NCBI GenBank assembly: GCA_016788425.1
Contig: JAEURQ010000003.1
Span: 155,282 to 219,281 of the forward strand
From: Chthonomonas sp.
GTDB lineage: Bacteria; Armatimonadota; Fimbriimonadia; Fimbriimonadales; Fimbriimonadaceae
Direction of reading: 5' to 3'
DNA length: 64,000 bases
The stretch's first letter is position 1. Every line of letters begins with the position of its first letter. Shown one piece after another: positions 18,047 through 26,561 of the stretch. The translations under genes were made by a program, and so were the position numbers. Below the pieces are notes generated by a model. The model was not told where the DNA came from. It ran no database searches and saw only the letters and a list, made by a program, of their open reading frames with translations.

Positions 18047-21000
18047 ATGAAGCTCTCAAACTTAGCTCTCGTCAGCCTCTCGCTCGCTTTGGCGGGCACC
18101 AGTAGCGCCGCTCTGCGTCGGGTCTCCGGCCCGGCCCCCTCGCCCGATGGATCGCAGATTGTCTTTTCGTGGCAAGGCGACATCTGGATCGGTAGCGCGA
18201 AAGGCGGCGACGCCAAGCGTCTGACCGTCCACCCGGGCAACGAAATCACGCCCAAGTTCACGCCCGACGGCAAGCGAATCGTGTTTGTTTCGGACCGTAC
18301 GGGTGGCGCGGATTTCTACTCGATGAGCGTGGATGGCGGCGACCTAACACGACTGAGTTTCGACGGCGCGGCCAAGGCGTTCACAGCGATCTCGGCCGAC
18401 GGCAAGAAGATTTTGGGCAGCACGAGCATGTGGGGCCGCGGGTCGGCATTCATGCTCCCGATGACCGGCGGCGACATTGTGCAGATGACGCGCCACCCGC
18501 TGGAAGTGCAGCACGCGCCGAGCCTTTCTCCGGATGGCAGCAAGATGGTGTTTGTCAACGGCGCGAGCCTGGGCGCGTGGCGCAAAACCGAGCTCAAGGG
18601 TGCGAACACGGGCGAAATCTACGTAGCCTCGTCCACTCCGCTTGCTTCGGACGCCAAGCGACTCACGACCAACGAGTTCCACGACTCTTTCCCCCTCTTT
18701 GCGCCGGACGGCGACATCGTGTTCATCAGCAATCGCAGCGGCTGGCCGAACGTATGGCGCATGAACGGCGACGGCTCGGGTGCCAAAAAGTTGACCAACC
18801 ATAGCCGGGGTGCGGTGCGATATCCCTCGCTCTCGGCCAATGGCGCGCTGTTGACTTACGAGTTTGACGGCGACATTTACGCGCTCAACATGACGAGCGG
18901 CGATTCGCGCAAGGTCGAGTTCGAAGCGCCCGCGGACTCGCGCACCAGCCCGATGATCGAAGAGGTCGCGACCTCCGCCAACGAAATCGCGACGAGCCCC
19001 GACGGCAAGCGCGCGGCAATTTTGGTGCGCGGCGACATCTATGTGATGCCGGCCCGCGGCGGCACTACGCGCAAGCTCACCAAGAGCCTTGCGATGGACG
19101 AAAACATCGTTTGGCTCGATAACAAGACCCTGCTGTTTGTGAGTGGCCGTAACGGCAAACGCGAGCTGTGGACGGTGGATACCGATGGCAACGAGAAGCT
19201 GTTCTACGCCGACAAGACCGACGTGATGGGCGTGACCATTAGCCCCGACCGCACCATGCTCGCGGCGAGTCTCGGCGACAAGGCGATTGTAACGATGCCG
19301 GCCAAGGGCGGCGCGCCCAAGACCCTGCTCAGCGGCCAGTTTATTGACGCCTACGACGAGGTGCCGCAAGTGGATTGGAGCCCGGACAGCAAATGGGTGG
19401 CGGTGCAGATGCTCAACGTACGCGGCGCGACAATCGAAGCGGTCGAAGTTGCCTCAGGCAAGCGAATCGTGGTCGGCACCACCGCGCGGGGCGGTTCGCT
19501 TCCGCGTTGGATGCCGAATGGCAAGGGCATTTTCTACACCGCAAGTGGCGCGGAGGGCGACGACCTCTACTACGTGGAGCTCTCGCCACCCGAGACCCGC
19601 TTTACGGAAGATGATCTCGACAAGATTGATGACACTCCGGCCAAGCCCGACGCGAAGGTCGACGTGAAAATCGACGAGCGAGGCTTGGTGGAGCGCACCA
19701 GGATCCTGGCGCGCGACGTCACCGGCGCTTCGGTGTTCGGCAACTCCATTTACGCGAACGTGGCGGGCGTCTTCAGTGCCATCAGCACGACCGGCGCGGT
19801 AACCGCCGTCCCGGGTGTGACCGGCCCCGGCTTTGTCCTCCCGGGCGATCCGCGGCAAATCATCTCGAATGGTGGCCGTTTCTCGTTGCTCAGTCCGGCG
19901 GGTTTGGTGCCGATCACGTTCTCGGTTCAGCTGAGCATCAACAGCCGCGATGAGGAAAAGGCGCTCTTCCAAGAGATCTGCTGGTCGCTGGAAAAGAAGT
20001 TCTACGACCCGAACATGCACGGCAAGGATTGGACGGGAATCAAGGCCAAGTTCGCGGCGATGATGCCGCACACGGTGGATCGAGCCGACTTCTACGCGAT
20101 GATCGGCGAGATGCTCGAAGAACTCGAATCGAGTCACCAGGGCGCAACCGCGCCGCGATCGGCGACCGCCGCCCGCGGCGAATCGTCGGGTTGGCTCGGC
20201 TTCGATTGGGACTCGAAACTGCTGGCCAACGGCAAGTACGTGGTGGGCCAAGTGCTCCCCGGCACTCCCGCCGACAACGCCGATTCGCGCTTGATGACCG
20301 GCGATGAGATCCTCAGCATCAACGGAACGAGCCTCGCTACGACGCCCGCGGCCAAGCTGATGATTGGCACCGCGGGCACCAAGATGCGGCTGGAAGTGCG
20401 GCGCGGCGGCAAGAACATGATCGTGCTGATCAAGCCGACCTCGACCGCCCTGGCAACATCGGTCCGTTACAACGACTGGGTGAAATGGAATCGCGAGCAG
20501 GTGGAGCGCATCAGCGGCGGACAGCTCACGTATCACCACATTCAGGGCATGGATGAGCCGAGCTACCAAAAGTTCCTTTGGGAAATGCGGACGCTCACGA
20601 CCGGCAAAAAGGGCGTGGTGTTGGACGTTCGCTACAACGGAGGCGGAAGCACGAGCCACAAAATTCTCGGCATTTTGGTGAAGCGGCCCTGGCTGTACCG
20701 CACCTTCCGCGCAGCTCCCGAGACCATGATCAGCGAGGACATTTATCGCGGCGACGCGTTGCAAATGCCGAGCGCCCTGATGACGAATCAGTACTCGTTC
20801 AGCAACGCGGAGATCATGTCGGAGGGCTTCCAGCGCCTCAAGGTCGGGCCGGTCATCGGCGAACGCACGGCCGGCGGCGTGATTGGCACGAGCGCGGTCG
20901 GCTTCTGGGACGGCGGCTCGATACGCATGCCAGCGATTGGCTGCTACACGCTCGACGGCGAAAACCTGGAGCGCAATGGCCGCAAGCCAAACTTCAGCGT

Positions 21001-21097
21001 GCCGTTCGATCTGAACCGCTGGCACGCGGGCCAAGACACGCAGCTCGAAATGGCGATCAAGCAGCTGCTTAAGGTGGTCGAAACCAAGAAGATGTAG
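18047..21097 (+). CDS. Tricorn-like protease, exported
   Basis: The 1016-residue protein has a signal peptide (first 22 residues, ending TSSAA), two consecutive beta-propellers (about 25-620; blades such as PAPSPDGSQIVFSW and KFTPDGKRIVFVSDRTG), a helical C1 domain, a PDZ domain (about 735-800) and a C2 serine-protease domain. The catalytic His is probably in ESSHQGAT (H697) and the nucleophile in YSFSNAEIM (S919), with a charge-relay Glu in LDGENLERNG. This order matches archaeal tricorn, which trims proteasome products to short peptides, but the leader places this protein outside the cytoplasm. It stands alone with its own short upstream gap. Confidence 0.88.
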   Translation: MKLSNLALVSLSLALAGTSSAALRRVSGPAPSPDGSQIVFSWQGDIWIGSAKGGDAKRLTVHPGNEITPKFTPDGKRIVFVSDRTGGADFYSMSVDGGDLTRLSFDGAAKAFTAISADGKKILGSTSMWGRGSAFMLPMTGGDIVQMTRHPLEVQHAPSLSPDGSKMVFVNGASLGAWRKTELKGANTGEIYVASSTPLASDAKRLTTNEFHDSFPLFAPDGDIVFISNRSGWPNVWRMNGDGSGAKKLTNHSRGAVRYPSLSANGALLTYEFDGDIYALNMTSGDSRKVEFEAPADSRTSPMIEEVATSANEIATSPDGKRAAILVRGDIYVMPARGGTTRKLTKSLAMDENIVWLDNKTLLFVSGRNGKRELWTVDTDGNEKLFYADKTDVMGVTISPDRTMLAASLGDKAIVTMPAKGGAPKTLLSGQFIDAYDEVPQVDWSPDSKWVAVQMLNVRGATIEAVEVASGKRIVVGTTARGGSLPRWMPNGKGIFYTASGAEGDDLYYVELSPPETRFTEDDLDKIDDTPAKPDAKVDVKIDERGLVERTRILARDVTGASVFGNSIYANVAGVFSAISTTGAVTAVPGVTGPGFVLPGDPRQIISNGGRFSLLSPAGLVPITFSVQLSINSRDEEKALFQEICWSLEKKFYDPNMHGKDWTGIKAKFAAMMPHTVDRADFYAMIGEMLEELESSHQGATAPRSATAARGESSGWLGFDWDSKLLANGKYVVGQVLPGTPADNADSRLMTGDEILSINGTSLATTPAAKLMIGTAGTKMRLEVRRGGKNMIVLIKPTSTALATSVRYNDWVKWNREQVERISGGQLTYHHIQGMDEPSYQKFLWEMRTLTTGKKGVVLDVRYNGGGSTSHKILGILVKRPWLYRTFRAAPETMISEDIYRGDALQMPSALMTNQYSFSNAEIMSEGFQRLKVGPVIGERTAGGVIGTSAVGFWDGGSIRMPAIGCYTLDGENLERNGRKPNFSVPFDLNRWHAGQDTQLEMAIKQLLKVVETKKM

Positions 21098-21106
21098 CCT
21101 CGCGGG

Positions 21107-21523
21107 CTACTTGGATTCGACGTGGCGGCGCATCACTTCGGTGTTGCGCCGCACCATTTGTCGGAGCACGTCGAGGTCGATATCGGCCAGCTTGTTCACG
21201 TAGAGACACGCCACCGAGACCTTGAACTTCCCGAGCTTGGCCATGAGGTCTTTCTGCTCGTCATAGCCTCCGGAAAGGTAGATGGTGAAGCTGCCCTTGC
21301 GTGGCGAAAACCCGGCCACAAACCATGTGACTTCTTCGCGGCGGCCCTTCTTGTATTTGTATTCGCCGCACCCCACGATGCTATCGCCAAACATGGCGGC
21401 CACGCCCACCTCCTCTTGCAAGATGGCAAGCATCTGCTCGCAGTCGGCTCGTCGCGTGGGGTCGGCGTTGGCGATAAAGTCGGCGACGCTGGCGTCGTTG
21501 CGTTGAGTCTTCATTTCGGCCAT
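21107..21523 (-). CDS. DUF1801 domain protein
   Basis: The 138-residue cytosolic protein matches the DUF1801 family (YdhG-like), with DCEQMLAILQEEVG, SIVGCGEYKYKKG and FTIYLSGGYDEQKDLMAKLGKFK. The family is widespread and of unknown function. It converges with the tricorn-like gene, stop to stop, with about 9 bases between them. Confidence 0.8.
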   Translation of the reverse strand: MAEMKTQRNDASVADFIANADPTRRADCEQMLAILQEEVGVAAMFGDSIVGCGEYKYKKGRREEVTWFVAGFSPRKGSFTIYLSGGYDEQKDLMAKLGKFKVSVACLYVNKLADIDLDVLRQMVRRNTEVMRRHVESK

Positions 21524-21619
21524 GTGTGGATTTTAGCCGTATGGGTCGGAACTCGAGTAGCGTTTCAAGCGTCTGCAAGAAAAAGCAGATTATTCTATGC
21601 TTTTACGCTGCGTGATGCC

Positions 21620-21901
21620 ATGATACGAACAAGCCAGATCCACCCACTCACTGACTTCCTACGCAATTCAAAGTCGTTTACAGATCGCATTGATGAGGAG
21701 AAGGAGCCGGTTGGTCTGACCGTCAACGGTAAGGTCAAACTCGTCTTAATGGACACTGACACCTTCGAAGAACTCTCGGCGATTCAAGAGCAGCAACGAT
21801 TTCTTGCGGCGATCGAAGAAGGCGAGAAGGCGTTTGAGGAAGGCAAGGTGTACCCAGTAAAGGAGGTGATCGCGGAGCTGAAGGCAAAGTATGGGATATA
21901 G
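21620..21901 (+). CDS. Phd/YefM-type antitoxin
   Basis: The 93-residue protein starts with IRTSQIHPLTDFLRN, followed by EEKEPVGLTVNGKVKLVLMDTDTFEEL. This is the pattern of Phd/YefM antitoxins, in which the N-terminal half binds operator DNA and the C-terminal tail (EGKVYPVKEVIAELKAKYG) wraps the toxin. Its stop overlaps the toxin start by 11 bases, the usual antitoxin-first layout. The pair is likely autoregulated. The start ATG 21620 is the first in frame where family similarity begins; upstream frame is a shadow. Confidence 0.8.
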   Translation: MIRTSQIHPLTDFLRNSKSFTDRIDEEKEPVGLTVNGKVKLVLMDTDTFEELSAIQEQQRFLAAIEEGEKAFEEGKVYPVKEVIAELKAKYGI

Positions 21902-22214
21902 CGTTGTCATCACAGAGCGTGCGAAACACGATATTGACGAGGCGATCCGGCATATTGCCACTGATTCACTACCCGCGGCCACTCGGTGGAACGACAAGTT
22001 CATCGCGACCACCGAAATCTTGGCGGACACTCCATTTCAGTTCTCCCTGATCTCGGAGGTGCACAAGCTCAAACGAGAGTATCGATCGGCGAATCTGCAC
22101 TCGCATCGAGTTATTTTTCGCGTGCTTGAGGAGAATCAAACTGTTCTGATCTTGCGCGTCTATCACGGGTCGCGAAGGCCTCTTACGTCAATCGATTTGG
22201 AGCCTGAATATTAG
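21891..22214 (+). CDS. ParE/RelE-superfamily toxin
   Basis: The 107-residue protein has the ParE/RelE fold signature: YSVVITERAKHDIDEAIRHIA at the start, LKREYRSANLHSHRVIFRV in the centre and LRVYHGSRRPL near the end. The family includes gyrase inhibitors (ParE) and ribosome-dependent mRNA nucleases (RelE). The longer N-terminal helix pair and the VYHGSRRP end fit ParE better, but the target cannot be settled by reading. It forms an operon with the preceding antitoxin. Confidence 0.82.
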   Translation: MGYSVVITERAKHDIDEAIRHIATDSLPAATRWNDKFIATTEILADTPFQFSLISEVHKLKREYRSANLHSHRVIFRVLEENQTVLILRVYHGSRRPLTSIDLEPEY

Positions 22215-22247
22215 CCACAAGCTTGTGTCGAAGTGAGCTTCGCTCCC

Positions 22248-23018
22248 TCAAAACTGATCCGTCATGAACATCTGCGGCTGATCCGGGAGGTCCAGTGCCA
22301 TGACGTACATCTCCGGAACCGGGTCGAGGACCGGAATGCGAAGGTTGTCCGTGAGGCTCGCCAACCCGTACCACGTCGACTCCGCCGGGACGGGCAAAAA
22401 CGAGCACGGCTCCCGCAAAATCGCTTCCCGAAACATCCCCGACTCGTTGCAAATGTAGCCGCCACCAAAGGCTTCCGTGGTGCGCAGAGACCAGCGCCAA
22501 AACTCCCAGCGCGCTTCTTCGCGCCGAAGCCGAGCCGGGTGCTCATCCGCCCACGCCGAATACAGCGCTACGACTTCTTCGTTGCTCACCGGCACAATCG
22601 GGTCGAGAGTCTCGCCGGCTACCAAGGGCGCGCGCCACACGCGATCCACAGGCCGAAACCCATGGTTGGCGTACAGCTCCAACTGATGCGCAAATAGCAT
22701 GAACCCGAGGGCGCCTTCGGCGCGCGCGCTTTCCATGGCCCGCGAGAGCAGTTCACCCGCCAGCCCGGTGCGTCGGGCATCGGGCAAGGTCGCCACGCCC
22801 GAGATGCCGTAGCTCAGCCCCCACCCAAAATGAAGCGGGGTCAGGGTCAAAATCGAAGAGATGATGCCGTCCTGAAACACGGCCCAATTCTGCCGCGCAT
22901 CGTGGAGGGGCTCCTTAAAGAATATGCCTCGCGCCCGCGAATGGTCGAGGTCGAACACGGTGCAAAGCACGCGCAGAAACTCCGGCTCCTCGCGCTCCAA
23001 AACACGCCGAATCTCCAT
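22248..23018 (-). CDS. GNAT acetyltransferase
   Basis: The 256-residue protein has a GNAT acetyl-CoA-binding core in its first half: ISGVATLPDARRTGLAGELLSR is the motif A loop (usually RxxGxG/A), and YANHGFRPVDRVW is the end of the fold. The second half is a possible second GNAT-like or sterol-carrier-like domain, as in Eis-type enzymes. The substrate is unknown. Its ATG overlaps the cdaR stop by one base (TAATG), so it is the third gene of the c-di-AMP operon, where glmM is often found in other bacteria. Confidence 0.8.
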   Translation of the reverse strand: MEIRRVLEREEPEFLRVLCTVFDLDHSRARGIFFKEPLHDARQNWAVFQDGIISSILTLTPLHFGWGLSYGISGVATLPDARRTGLAGELLSRAMESARAEGALGFMLFAHQLELYANHGFRPVDRVWRAPLVAGETLDPIVPVSNEEVVALYSAWADEHPARLRREEARWEFWRWSLRTTEAFGGGYICNESGMFREAILREPCSFLPVPAESTWYGLASLTDNLRIPVLDPVPEMYVMALDLPDQPQMFMTDQF

Positions 23019-23932
23019 TAACGACCCGCCGCCTTGGGGTCGGGCAAAACGATGACGGTCACGGTGATGGTCGTTGGCGAAGTCAAGCGGCTCCCTTCCG
23101 GTAGCTCCAACTCTACTTGCTCGGTAAAGGTTTGCGTTCGGCCTTTCAAGCTGATCGGCTTCGTAAAAATCGTGGCGGGCTCAATGTTTCCGGCCAGGCG
23201 AACCTGCTGTGGCGAAACCGTCACGTCGCCCACGACAAATCCGAACGGCAGCGCGCCCTGCCACTGCGGATTCACGAAAACCGTTCGTGCCTCGCCCTCC
23301 TTGCCCAGCAAGGGCCGAATGCGCACGCGCGCCGGCTCCACGCTGGCCGCCGGAATCGGCTCGTTCTTGCTGTTCACCACCACCAGTTCCGCCTCGATGT
23401 AGCCGAGTCCCGAGGAGAGACGATTCAGGTCGAGCACGGCGCGCACGTCCTTGACGTTGCCTCGCTCCGTGCTCGGAATCGTCAGCGTCACGCTGCTCGG
23501 CTCGGCCTCCGCGCCGCTGTATTCCATGCCCTCGGGCGGCGTGCCCAAGGTCTCGATGACGACCGGCCGCGTGAGAACCACGGTTTGCGCGAGGTTCAAA
23601 CGAAGCGTCGGCCACCGCGTGTCCAGCTTAATGCGCAGTCCGCCGGGCGTCGCCACGGTCAAGGGGAATGTGCCGCCGCCGGTTCGGGCCCGCGACAGGT
23701 CCACCGTGGCCAGCACGGCATCGGTCGCCAGCCGGTCCAGCTGATTGCGCGGACCTTCGGCAATCACGCTCACCCTTCCGGGTAGGTCAATGGGCACCAA
23801 GCCCGGCGGCAGGTTCCGCGTCTCTAGCGGCACCCGCAACTCGCGCTGAATCGTCGGCTCCTTCTGGCCGAAGTCTAACCACAGCAGCAGCGAAAGGCAA
23901 AGCGATGCAAAGCCCAGCCAAAAGCGATTCAC
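23018..23932 (-). CDS. cdaR: CdaR-like YbbR-domain regulator
   Basis: The 304-residue protein has one N-terminal membrane helix (RFWLGFASLCLSLLLWL) and then YbbR-type beta repeats outside the membrane (RVSVIAEGPRNQLDRL, SSVTLTIPSTERGNVKDVRA and VRLAGNIEPATIFTKPISL). CdaR binds and tunes the diadenylate cyclase CdaA. The start overlaps the cdaA stop by 4 bases (ATGA). The symbol is given from position and domain; sequence divergence in this family is high. Confidence 0.85.
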   Translation of the reverse strand: MNRFWLGFASLCLSLLLWLDFGQKEPTIQRELRVPLETRNLPPGLVPIDLPGRVSVIAEGPRNQLDRLATDAVLATVDLSRARTGGGTFPLTVATPGGLRIKLDTRWPTLRLNLAQTVVLTRPVVIETLGTPPEGMEYSGAEAEPSSVTLTIPSTERGNVKDVRAVLDLNRLSSGLGYIEAELVVVNSKNEPIPAASVEPARVRIRPLLGKEGEARTVFVNPQWQGALPFGFVVGDVTVSPQQVRLAGNIEPATIFTKPISLKGRTQTFTEQVELELPEGSRLTSPTTITVTVIVLPDPKAAGR

Positions 23933-24819
23933 GCGCTGTTCCTCCCGGCGGGTTCCGACTTCCGGCGTCGCGGCGAGGGGCTCTCGGGGAACAGCGTCTT
24001 TTTCAGGCGATCGCGCAGGCTGTTGGAGTCGGCAAACGTCTCCATCACGCCGCTCTGCGCCAGGCCGATCGTGCCGCGCTCTTCGCTCACGACGATGACA
24101 AACGCGTCAATCTGCTCGCTCAAGCCAATGCCCGCGCGGTGACGCATATGCAGGTGCGAGGCGATGTGCGGGCTTTCGCTGAGCGGTAATCGGCAAGCCG
24201 CGGCCGCGATCTCGTTACGGCGAATCACCGCCGCGCCATCATGCAGCGGGCCCTGGTCAAAGAAAATCGAGCCCAACAGCGAAGCCGTCACTTGCGCACG
24301 GAGCGGCACGCCGGTTTGACAAATGTCGTCGAGGTCGCCGCCGCGCTCCAGCACAATCAGCGCCCCGGTCTTGGTAGAGCTGAGCTCGGCCACCGCCGCG
24401 ACAATCTCCTCTAGCGTGGCGTAGCTCATCACGCCGTCCTTGGGCGTTTGGCCGCGTTCGGTGAATTCGCCCAGCTTGCCGAAGCCTTCCAAGGTTTTTC
24501 GTAGCTCGGGCAGAAAGAGAATCACCAGAGCGACTGGAGCGAGCAGCGTCGCCTTATCCAAAATCCAGTGCAAAGTGCGCAGCTGCAGCATGTCGCTGAT
24601 AATCAGCGCCGCCACAAAGACGATGATGCCGATGAGCAAACGCCATGCTCGCGACGAACGCACCATCGAAATGAGCTTATAGAGGATAAGCGCGACCAAC
24701 AGAATGTCAACCACCTGGAGAAGTGACTCTCCGGTGAGCGGCCATAGGCTGGTTAGTCGTTGGCTAATCTCGTTCAAGGAATGTCGAAATTGTATCAGGT
24801 TCGGCCCTCGCCGGTACAC
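23929..24819 (-). CDS. cdaA: Membrane diadenylate cyclase CdaA
   Basis: The enzyme makes c-di-AMP from two ATP. The 296-residue protein has about three membrane helices (35-100), a linker helix and a DAC domain with DGA (194-196, in GPLHDGAAVI) and RHR (226-228, in MRHRAGIGLSE), both catalytic signatures. The annotated start is GTG 24819; a TTG at 24777 (LNEISQRLTSLW) is an alternative, and a TACAAT hexamer at 24789-24794 on this strand could be its -10 element. The C-terminal tail is basic (SPRRRKSEPAGR). It heads the cdaA-cdaR-GNAT operon. Confidence 0.93.
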   Translation of the reverse strand: MYRRGPNLIQFRHSLNEISQRLTSLWPLTGESLLQVVDILLVALILYKLISMVRSSRAWRLLIGIIVFVAALIISDMLQLRTLHWILDKATLLAPVALVILFLPELRKTLEGFGKLGEFTERGQTPKDGVMSYATLEEIVAAVAELSSTKTGALIVLERGGDLDDICQTGVPLRAQVTASLLGSIFFDQGPLHDGAAVIRRNEIAAAACRLPLSESPHIASHLHMRHRAGIGLSEQIDAFVIVVSEERGTIGLAQSGVMETFADSNSLRDRLKKTLFPESPSPRRRKSEPAGRNSA

Positions 24820-24827
24820 TGCAACGC

Positions 24828-25241
24828 ATGTTGCTGCGCGAGTTTGCGGCCCAAACCAAACGCCAGATTTTCGACGACCTTTTCGGGGGCGGCTCGCCGC
24901 GAGTGGGCGAGTTCGATGCGAGTTTACTGGCCCAGGCGCGTGATCTCGGCGAGCCCAAAATGGGCACCACGCATTTTTCGCCGCACGCCGTGACCCACGA
25001 ATTCACCTATGGCGCGGGTCAAGAGCTCCAGATTCTGCGCGTCACCCTCACTCCGCCGGAGCGCATTGTTTACATGCCGGTCCCCGGGTGGGTGGTCGAG
25101 AATATTTGGCAAGGCAGCATTGATGGCACCTACCACTTCGCGAGCGATGCCGAGCGGTTGCTCGCCGAGTTCGCGGCGAGCCTCGGCGAGGGCGCGAATG
25201 AAGTCGGTTTCGGCGTGCGTCCGACGATCGGAAAAGACTAG
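24828..25241 (+). CDS. Unknown protein, 137 residues
   Basis: I do not recognise a family. The N-terminus LLREFAAQTKRQIFDDLFGG is amphipathic helix, the middle is beta-rich (LQILRVTLTPPERIVYMPVPGWV) and the C-terminus is helical (SDAERLLAEFAASLGEGANE). There is no leader or membrane segment, so it is probably cytosolic. The ATG is 8 bases from the annotated cdaA start on the other strand. Confidence 0.6.
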   Translation: MLLREFAAQTKRQIFDDLFGGGSPRVGEFDASLLAQARDLGEPKMGTTHFSPHAVTHEFTYGAGQELQILRVTLTPPERIVYMPVPGWVVENIWQGSIDGTYHFASDAERLLAEFAASLGEGANEVGFGVRPTIGKD

Positions 25242-25286
25242 CAACGCCGACCAACCTACCTGGGCCCTTTTGTTGTCGCCGTGTGT

Positions 25287-26360
25287 TTACGCCGGGTAGC
25301 TGCCAAGAATCTGCAGATCCAGGGCCATCGCGCGGACCTCGTCCAGCGCCGCCAGGAGCGGCGCGTCCGAGTGGTGCCCGGCGCAGTCCGTGTAAAAGAT
25401 GTACTCAAACGTGCTCCGCTGGGCGGGGCGTGACTCGATCATCATCAGGTTCACCTCGGCCCGCTCGAACGCACCCAGCGCGCGATACAACTCGCCGGGT
25501 TTGTTCTTGAGCGTAAACATAAGACTCGTCTTGTCGCGACCCGTGCGGCGCGGTTCGTTGTATCCCAACACCAAAAACCGCGTGCGGTTGTGCGCGTTGT
25601 CTTCAATGTGGTCTACCAAAATAGGAATGTCCACCAACTCGGCGGCCAGAGAATTGGCGATCGCGGCGGAGTTCGGCTCCGACTTCGCCTTTTCGGCGGC
25701 CTTGGCGGTGGGCGCCATGTCAATAATCTCCGCCCACGGCAAATTACCCTTGAGCCACTTGCGGCATTGCGCGGCGGGCTGCGGACCGGCATACACGCGT
25801 TGCACTTGCTCCAGGCTGGTCGCGGTCGAAATCAGATGGTGATGAATCTCGACGTGCGTCTCGGCGCAGATTTTGACGTTCGAGAGCGGAAACATGTCGA
25901 GCGTTTCCGGCACAACACCCGCCGTGGAATTCTCCACCGGCACCACGCCGTAGTCGGCGCGCGAGTTTTGGACCGCCTCAAACACGTCGCCAATCGTGTC
26001 CACCGGGAAGTATTCGGCGCTCGCCCCGAACGTTTGCAAGGACGCGCGGTGAGTGAATGTGCCCGGCGGGCCCCAGAAGGCAATGCGCAGCGTGCGCTCG
26101 GCGGCCCGGGCCGCACTCATGATCTCGCGGAAAATCGCCGCCACCTGCTTAGCGCTCAGCGGCCCTTCGTTCAAATCGCGGAGCCGCTCCAGCACGTCGC
26201 GCTCGCGCTCGGGGTTAAAGTAGGGCTGGTCGCTGCGTCCCTTCAGGTCGCCAATTTCCTGAGCCAGGCGGGTCCGCTCGGAAAGAAGCGCGAGCACCTG
26301 CGCGTCCACTTCGTTGATGCCCAGCCTCAATTCCTCAAGCGATTTGCCAGCTTCGTCCAT
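25287..26360 (-). CDS. pheA: Bifunctional chorismate mutase/prephenate dehydratase
   Basis: This P-protein converts chorismate to prephenate and then to phenylpyruvate for phenylalanine synthesis. The 357-residue sequence has an AroQ-type chorismate mutase (about 1-90: LRLGINEVDAQVLALLSERT), a prephenate dehydratase domain (FWGPPGTFTHRA; VVPVENSTAGVV; the catalytic Thr-Arg-Phe in NRTRFLVLG) and a C-terminal ACT domain with the phenylalanine-binding ESRPAQ motif. Feedback inhibition by phenylalanine is therefore expected. It is full length and appears monocistronic, with flagellin diverging 201 bases away. Confidence 0.95.
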   Translation of the reverse strand: MDEAGKSLEELRLGINEVDAQVLALLSERTRLAQEIGDLKGRSDQPYFNPERERDVLERLRDLNEGPLSAKQVAAIFREIMSAARAAERTLRIAFWGPPGTFTHRASLQTFGASAEYFPVDTIGDVFEAVQNSRADYGVVPVENSTAGVVPETLDMFPLSNVKICAETHVEIHHHLISTATSLEQVQRVYAGPQPAAQCRKWLKGNLPWAEIIDMAPTAKAAEKAKSEPNSAAIANSLAAELVDIPILVDHIEDNAHNRTRFLVLGYNEPRRTGRDKTSLMFTLKNKPGELYRALGAFERAEVNLMMIESRPAQRSTFEYIFYTDCAGHHSDAPLLAALDEVRAMALDLQILGSYPA

Positions 26361-26401
26361 TCGCTCTAACCTACCCCAACTTCAAAACGCGGCCCACCTA
26401 A

Positions 26402-26438
26402 GTAAAAGTACGGGGTTCAGAGAATCCCGGTAAAAGTA
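26402..26438. repeat. Direct repeat flanking a hairpin upstream of flagellin
   Basis: GTAAAAGTA occurs at 26402-26410 and again at 26430-26438, exactly 28 bases apart. Between them CGGGGTTC (26411-26418) can pair with GAATCCCG (26422-26429) across a three-base AGA loop, giving an 8-bp stem with one G-T pair. It sits 124 bases before the flagellin start and 40 bases from the pheA start, in a 201-base gap. I found no clear sigma-28 or sigma-54 promoter here. The arrangement suggests a regulator-binding site. Confidence 0.6.
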
Positions 26439-26561
26439 TGCGAAAAGGCGGCTCCCCGTATCTTTACCAGCTAGCGAATCAACCCGGAAGTGGATTGTTA
26501 CCACCGTGCCACTTGGTCAGGACGACCGAACCGTGGCGATCATGGAGGAAATGAAAGGACT

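Noticed and set aside
26361-26561. Sigma-54 or sigma-28 promoter for flagellin
   Set aside because: The nearest fits, TAAA followed by GAATCCCG and a minus-strand GTGGCAC, fail the -10 or -12 element.
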